Assembly (NCBI RefSeq): GCF_025566965.1
Contig: NZ_JAOQJL010000020.1
Location: forward strand, 7,621-71,620
Direction: 5' to 3'
Source: Blautia_A ammoniilytica
Lineage (GTDB): Bacteria > Bacillota > Clostridia > Lachnospirales > Lachnospiraceae
DNA length: 64,000 nt
Shown one piece after another: positions 59,679 through 64,000 of this stretch; the stretch's first letter is position 1, and every line of letters starts with the position of its first letter. The notes below the pieces were generated by a model that was given only the letters and a program-made list of their open reading frames with translations, ran no database searches and was not told the DNA's origin. Position numbers and translations under genes: made by a program.

Positions 59679-61910
59679 ATGAGTATATATGACAGTTTAA
59701 ATCCTATGCAAAGGCAGGCCGTTTTTCATACAGAAGGCCCATTGCTGATCCTTGCAGGTGCAGGATCAGGAAAAACCCGGGTGCTGACACATAGGATCGC
59801 ATATCTGATCCAGGAAAAAGAAGTGAATCCATGGAATATCCTGGCAATCACTTTTACCAATAAAGCAGCGCAGGAGATGAGGGAAAGGGTAGACCGGATC
59901 GCAGGTTTTGGCTCAGATGCAATATGGGTATCTACCTTTCATTCCACCTGTGCAAGGATTTTAAGAAGGCATATTGACAATCTGGGATATGACACTAATT
60001 TTACTATTTATGATACAGATGACCAGAAGTCAGTGATCAAAGATGTATGTCGCAGGCTGAATGTGGATACAAAGATATTTAAAGAAAGGGCACTGTTGTC
60101 CCAGATCTCCCATGCAAAGGACAATCTGATTACTCCGGATCAGATGGAAATGGATGCGGCCGGTGATTTTAATCAGAAAAAAACAGCTATGGTATACAGG
60201 GAGTATCAGGCAGCCCTTCGTAAAAACAATGCGCTGGATTTTGATGATCTGATCGTAAAAACAGTAGAGTTGTTTCAGAATTGTGATCGTGTACTGGAAT
60301 ATTATCAGGAACGGTTTAAGTATATTATGGTGGATGAGTACCAGGATACCAATTATGCCCAGTTTAAATTTGTAAGTCTTTTGGCTTCCAGGTATGAGAA
60401 TCTGTGCGTGGTTGGAGATGATGACCAGTCTATTTACAAATTCCGGGGAGCGAATATTGAGAATATTTTGGGATATGAGCGGGTTTTTCCAAATGCTGCT
60501 GTGATACGTCTGGAGCAGAATTATCGTTCCACCCAGAATATCCTGAATGCTGCCAACCATGTGATCGCAAATAATGCAGAGCGTAAAGAAAAAACCTTAT
60601 GGACAGAGAACGAAGAAGGGCCAAAGATCCATTTCAGGCAGTTTATGAACGGATTTGAGGAGGCAGAGTACATAGCAGGAGAAATCAGCAAGGCCCACAG
60701 GGAAGGGCTTTGCCAGTATAGGGATTGTGCCATCCTGTACAGGACCAATGCCCAGTCACGTTTATTTGAGGAGAAATTTATCAATGCCAATATACCTTAT
60801 AAGATCGTAGGCGGAGTGAATTTTTATGCCAGAAAAGAGATCAAGGATCTGCTTTGTTATCTGAAAACTGTGGATAATGCAAGAGATGATCTGGCTGTAC
60901 AGAGGATCATCAATGTGCCAAAGCGTGGGATCGGCGCTACCACGCTAGGCCGTGTCCAGGATTATGCAGATAAAATGGGCATCAGTCTTTATGAAGCACT
61001 TCGAGTAGCTGAAGAAGTGCCGTCTATAGGCAGAAGCTTATCCAAGATAGATGGCTTTGTTACTTTTATCCAGATGCTGAAAAGCAAGGCTCAGGCTTAC
61101 ACAGTGGAGGATCTGTTAAAGGAGATCATTGAACTTACCGGGTATGTGAAGGAACTGGAAGCTGAGGATACAGAAGAAGCAAGGGCAAGGATTGAAAATA
61201 TTGACGAATTGATCAGTAAAACAGTTACGTATCAGCAAACTATGGAAGAGCAGGATCAGCCAGCTACTCTTGCGGGATTCCTGGAGGAAGTGGCACTGGT
61301 GGCAGATATTGACACAGTGGATCCGGAGCAGGATTATGTACTTCTGATGACCCTGCATAGTGCAAAGGGACTGGAATTCCCCAGGGTTTTCATGGCTGGT
61401 ATGGAAACCGGGATTTTCCCAAGCTATATGTCCATTAATTACGGAGATGGTTCAGAACTGGAAGAAGAGAGAAGGCTGTGCTATGTGGGTATCACCCGTG
61501 CCATGAAGGAGCTGACCATGACCTGTGCAAGACAACGGATGGTGAGAGGTGAAACGCAGTATAACAAGGTGTCACAGTTTGTTCAGGAGATTCCAAGAGA
61601 TCTGGTAGATCTGGGACACACCATACAGGAAAAGAAACCAAAGATGGAACAGGTATTCTCTTCTGACAGCAAATATTCCCAGATGAAGCAGATTTTTCAG
61701 ACAAAAGCCTACAAGCCAAAAGAATTTAAAGTGACAAAAGCGGATGCCCTGGATTACCAGGTAGGTGATACTGTGCGACATATGAAATTCGGCGTTGGCA
61801 TAGTGAAAGCCATTGCAGAAGGCGGCAGGGATTATGAAGTTACTGTAGATTTTGATAAAGTAGGCGTTAAAAAAATGTTTGCCAGCTTTGCAAAGCTGAA
61901 AAAAATATAA
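59679..61910 (+). CDS. pcrA: ATP-dependent DNA helicase PcrA (UvrD/Rep family)
   Basis: 743 residues from ATG 59679 (AAGGA 9 nt upstream; TTG 59661 is an alternative). Superfamily 1 3'-5' helicase for repair and for clearing recombination and transcription conflicts. Seen: LNPMQRQAVFHTEGPLLILA (Q motif), GAGSGKTR (Walker A, about 30-37), AITFTNKAAQEMRER, VDEYQDTN (Walker B, about 217-224), GDDDQSIYKFRGA, LEQNYRS, LMTLHSAKGLEF and EERRLCYVGITRA. The C-terminus (about 690-743) is the Tudor-like YQVGDTVRHMKFGVGIV domain that contacts RNA polymerase. No ligA or pcrB follows, unlike Bacillus. Confidence 0.97.
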   Translation: MSIYDSLNPMQRQAVFHTEGPLLILAGAGSGKTRVLTHRIAYLIQEKEVNPWNILAITFTNKAAQEMRERVDRIAGFGSDAIWVSTFHSTCARILRRHIDNLGYDTNFTIYDTDDQKSVIKDVCRRLNVDTKIFKERALLSQISHAKDNLITPDQMEMDAAGDFNQKKTAMVYREYQAALRKNNALDFDDLIVKTVELFQNCDRVLEYYQERFKYIMVDEYQDTNYAQFKFVSLLASRYENLCVVGDDDQSIYKFRGANIENILGYERVFPNAAVIRLEQNYRSTQNILNAANHVIANNAERKEKTLWTENEEGPKIHFRQFMNGFEEAEYIAGEISKAHREGLCQYRDCAILYRTNAQSRLFEEKFINANIPYKIVGGVNFYARKEIKDLLCYLKTVDNARDDLAVQRIINVPKRGIGATTLGRVQDYADKMGISLYEALRVAEEVPSIGRSLSKIDGFVTFIQMLKSKAQAYTVEDLLKEIIELTGYVKELEAEDTEEARARIENIDELISKTVTYQQTMEEQDQPATLAGFLEEVALVADIDTVDPEQDYVLLMTLHSAKGLEFPRVFMAGMETGIFPSYMSINYGDGSELEEERRLCYVGITRAMKELTMTCARQRMVRGETQYNKVSQFVQEIPRDLVDLGHTIQEKKPKMEQVFSSDSKYSQMKQIFQTKAYKPKEFKVTKADALDYQVGDTVRHMKFGVGIVKAIAEGGRDYEVTVDFDKVGVKKMFASFAKLKKI

Positions 61911-62129
61911 CTGCAAGGGATACTGTCTGCTGAATGTATACAAAAGAATGTTGATTTGTGGTTGCTGTGAGCAGTTTGAATGATTTGCATGATCTTTTTT
62001 ATCTTGGATATGGTAAAAAGACAGAATTGGTGGTATAATACCGAATATGAATGATGTTGGGACATATGGTGTTTTTCTCAGTATCAGCAATTATGGGTGT
62101 TATCAGAAAAAGAGAGGATGGTATTGATC

Positions 62130-62360
62130 ATGAATATTAAAATGGATAAGATCGAAGAATTATTGTCAACCTTAAAGAAAAAAGAAGATGAGAAGCAGAA
62201 GAATACAGTCCTCTGGGTACTGGCGATCATTGGAGCTGTAGCAGCTATCGCAGGTATTGCTTTTGCAGTATATCGTTTCTTTGCACCGGATTATCTGGAA
62301 GATTTTGAAGAAGATTTCGATGATGATTTTGATGATTATTTTGAGGATGAAGAAGAGTAA
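62130..62360 (+). CDS. Small single-pass membrane protein with acidic tail
   Basis: 76 residues from ATG 62130 (GAGGATGG upstream; ATG 62118 and TTG 62124 are alternatives). Structure seen: a charged N-terminal helix (MDKIEELLSTLKKKEDEKQ), one transmembrane helix (about 27-50), and a tail of Asp/Glu/Phe (EDFEEDFDDDFDDYFEDEEE). Similar short proteins recur in Lachnospiraceae. No function known. An extended -10 (TGGTATAAT, 62031-62039) lies upstream and a strong terminator downstream, so it is a single-gene unit. Confidence 0.8.
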   Translation: MNIKMDKIEELLSTLKKKEDEKQKNTVLWVLAIIGAVAAIAGIAFAVYRFFAPDYLEDFEEDFDDDFDDYFEDEEE

Positions 62361-62379
62361 ATAAGACAAACTGAAAAAG

Positions 62380-62425
62380 CTGTTGCATTAAAACATTTTC
62401 TACTGCTTAATGCAACAGTTTTTTT
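62380..62425 (+). terminator. Terminator after the small membrane protein gene
   Basis: A perfect 12-bp stem, 62380-62391 with 62407-62418, then TTTTTTT. Confidence 0.9.
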
Positions 62426-62541
62426 ATGTACCAGGAAATTACTTTGTAATGTTCCTATTACATAAAAACTCCGTCTGCAACAGGAGATTCTTTTGTAATG
62501 TACCTGTGCGATCGTAAAGACATTGTGAGAGGTAGATTATT

Positions 62542-63906
62542 ATGAAAAAAGGTGAAATATATCAGGGAGTTATTGAAAAAATTGATTTTCCAAATAAAGG
62601 GATCGTGAATGTCGATGGTGAAAAGGTAATTGTAAAAAACGGGATCCCAGGGCAGAAAGTACGCTTTATGATCAATAAGAAGCGTTCTGGAAGAGCTGAA
62701 GGACGATTGCTTGAGGTATTGGAAAAGTCTCCATTGGAAACAAGAGATCCGGTATGTCCTGTTTTTCCCCAGTGTGGCGGCTGCATGTACCAGACTATGT
62801 CCTATGAGGAACAGCTGAAAATGAAAGAAACCCAGGTGAAAGAGCTTCTCACCCAGGCAGTAGGAGAAGATATCCACTGGGAAGGGATACATGGAAGCCC
62901 AAGAGAATTTGAATACAGAAATAAAATGGAATTTTCATTTGGGGATGAATATAAGGACGGACCTCTTTCCCTTGGCCTTCATAAAAAAGGCAGTACCTAC
63001 GATATACTGACAGCAGATCACTGCAGGCTGGTACATCCGGATATGGACAAGATCCTCCGGTGCGTGCTGGATTTCTTCACAGAACTGGGAGCTGTGCATT
63101 ATCGCAAAATGCAGCATACCGGTTATCTGCGCCATCTACTACTTCGCAGAGGCGTAACAACAGGAGAGATTCTGGTGCATGTGATCACAACCAGCCAGGC
63201 AGAATATGATTATGCTCCGCTAGTGACAAGACTTCTGGCACTTCCACTGGAAGGCAGGATCGTAGGAATCATGCATATTATCAATGATTCTCTTTCAGAT
63301 GTGGTTCAAAGTGATGAAACCAGGCTTTTGTACGGACAGGATTACTTCTACGAAACTCTTTTGGGACTTCGGTTTAAAATCAGCCCGTTTTCCTTTTTTC
63401 AGCCCAATTCTCTGGCAGCGGAAGTGCTGTATTCCATTGTGCGGGAATATATTGGGGAAACTAAAGAAAAAGTAGTCTTCGATCTTTACAGTGGAACCGG
63501 AACTATTGCCCAGCTGCTTGCACCGGTAGCAAAAGAGGTGATTGGTGTGGAGATCGTGGAAGAGGCTGTGGAAGCTGCTAGAGAAAATGCAGCCTTTAAT
63601 GGTCTGGAAAACTGTCATTTTATTGCCGGGGATGTGCTGAAGGTTCTGGATGATCTGACTGAAAAGCCGGATGTGATCGTGCTGGATCCTCCTCGTGATG
63701 GGATCCATCCCAAGGCATTGCCCAAGATTCTGGACTATCAGGTCGACAAGATCATTTACATTTCCTGCAAGCCCACCAGCCTGGCAAGAGACCTGCCTGC
63801 ATTCATTGATGCTGGATACCAGATTCAAAAGACCTGCAGCGTGGATCAGTTTTGTTCCACTGTTCATGTGGAAACAGTCTGCCTTTTGTCAAGAAAAGCC
63901 CAATAA
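62542..63906 (+). CDS. rlmD: 23S rRNA (uracil-5-)-methyltransferase, RlmD/RlmCD type
   Basis: 454 residues. N-terminal TRAM domain (about 1-60, YQGVIEKIDFPNKGIVNVDG in part), a cysteine cluster for [4Fe-4S] (CPVFPQCGGCMYQ, about 73-85, with a fourth Cys at about 154, in ADHCRLV), then the SAM methyltransferase part with FQPNSLAAEVLY, DLYSGTGTIAQLL (about 314-326), LDPPRDGIHPKAL (about 383-395) and ISCKPTSLARDL with the catalytic Cys near 412. Methylates U747 and/or U1939. Bacterial RlmCD (YefA) handles both; assignment to RlmD is by convention. Confidence 0.93.
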   Translation: MKKGEIYQGVIEKIDFPNKGIVNVDGEKVIVKNGIPGQKVRFMINKKRSGRAEGRLLEVLEKSPLETRDPVCPVFPQCGGCMYQTMSYEEQLKMKETQVKELLTQAVGEDIHWEGIHGSPREFEYRNKMEFSFGDEYKDGPLSLGLHKKGSTYDILTADHCRLVHPDMDKILRCVLDFFTELGAVHYRKMQHTGYLRHLLLRRGVTTGEILVHVITTSQAEYDYAPLVTRLLALPLEGRIVGIMHIINDSLSDVVQSDETRLLYGQDYFYETLLGLRFKISPFSFFQPNSLAAEVLYSIVREYIGETKEKVVFDLYSGTGTIAQLLAPVAKEVIGVEIVEEAVEAARENAAFNGLENCHFIAGDVLKVLDDLTEKPDVIVLDPPRDGIHPKALPKILDYQVDKIIYISCKPTSLARDLPAFIDAGYQIQKTCSVDQFCSTVHVETVCLLSRKAQ

Positions 63907-63919
63907 ATCAAGGGCACTG

Positions 63920-63958
63920 AAAAACTTCCATTTTTTCTTAAGTGGAAGTTTTTCTTTT
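63920..63958 (+). terminator. Terminator after rlmD
   Basis: An 11-bp stem, 63920-63930 with 63943-63953, with T run TTTTTCTTTT. The A-rich left arm means it may also work on the minus strand. Confidence 0.75.
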
Positions 63959-64000
63959 ATATTTTTTCAATTTTTTTTTAGAAAAAGCACAAAAAAGCTA

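Overview
The window reads as one contiguous chromosomal segment of an anaerobic, low-to-mid GC, Gram-positive Firmicute, most likely a gut Lachnospiraceae close to Blautia. This rests on several features read directly: a MurE with the DNPR signature of meso-diaminopimelate ligases, PASTA kinase and dcw genes in Firmicute order, DUF1540, DUF1836, DUF4364 and YesL-type proteins, strong AGGAGG ribosome binding sites, and many TTG or GTG starts. I see no rRNA, tRNA, CRISPR array or intact transposon. Apart from some intergenic repeats, this is core genome.

Layout. 1-2200: tail of an argD-like aminotransferase, carbamate kinase on the minus strand, then about 1 kb without a convincing gene but with strong RNA hairpins and repeats. 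2204-4204: a sortase-anchored surface protein. 4345-19248: a housekeeping run, murE-priA-def-fmt-yugP-rsmB-rlmN-prpC-prkC-rsgA-rpe-thiN then ychF, which from priA to thiN matches the order in Bacillus subtilis except for the inserted yugP. 19260-34061: lgt, a possible overlapping Spo0E-like ORF, then the division and cell wall cluster mraZ-rsmH-ftsL-two class B PBPs-mraY-murD-ftsW-murA-ftsQ-ftsZ, headed by a promoter and a 10-bp periodic MraZ operator. 34138-37492: a DUF1540 gene, a TPP-riboswitch-controlled thiC, and infC-rpmI-rplT behind an attenuator leader, with infC probably starting at ATT. 37739-43249: a five-gene branched-chain amino acid ABC transporter (liv) with a cytidylate-kinase-like gene. 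43413-47743: polysaccharide deacetylase, rarA and a minus-strand operon yesL / YhcC-like radical SAM / DUF4364. 47992-57405: a monosaccharide sensing and uptake locus. 57565-63906: PHP phosphatase, TrpR-like YerC, DUF1836, pcrA, a small acidic-tailed membrane protein and an RlmD-like rRNA methyltransferase.

How the genes work together. The 4.3-34 kb part couples peptidoglycan precursor synthesis, septal synthesis, Ser/Thr phospho-signalling, ribosome maturation and replication restart. The most distinctive region is 47.9-57.4 kb. A membrane-anchored sugar-binding-like protein, a LytS/YesM-type kinase and a YesN/AraC-type regulator sit directly upstream of a XylF-like lipoprotein and a ChvE-GguA-GguB-type monosaccharide importer. 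This resembles the three-component xylose sensing system described in Clostridium (XylFII-LytS-YesN) but is joined here to a ChvE-type transporter and an extra binding protein.

Other unusual points are tandem repeats at the C-termini of FtsQ (exact 114-bp period) and of the first PBP, the overlapping Spo0E-like ORF in lgt, a 52-bp palindromic repeat present twice, and two substrate-binding proteins without a lipobox cysteine. All family assignments come from reading motifs by eye; no database search was run.
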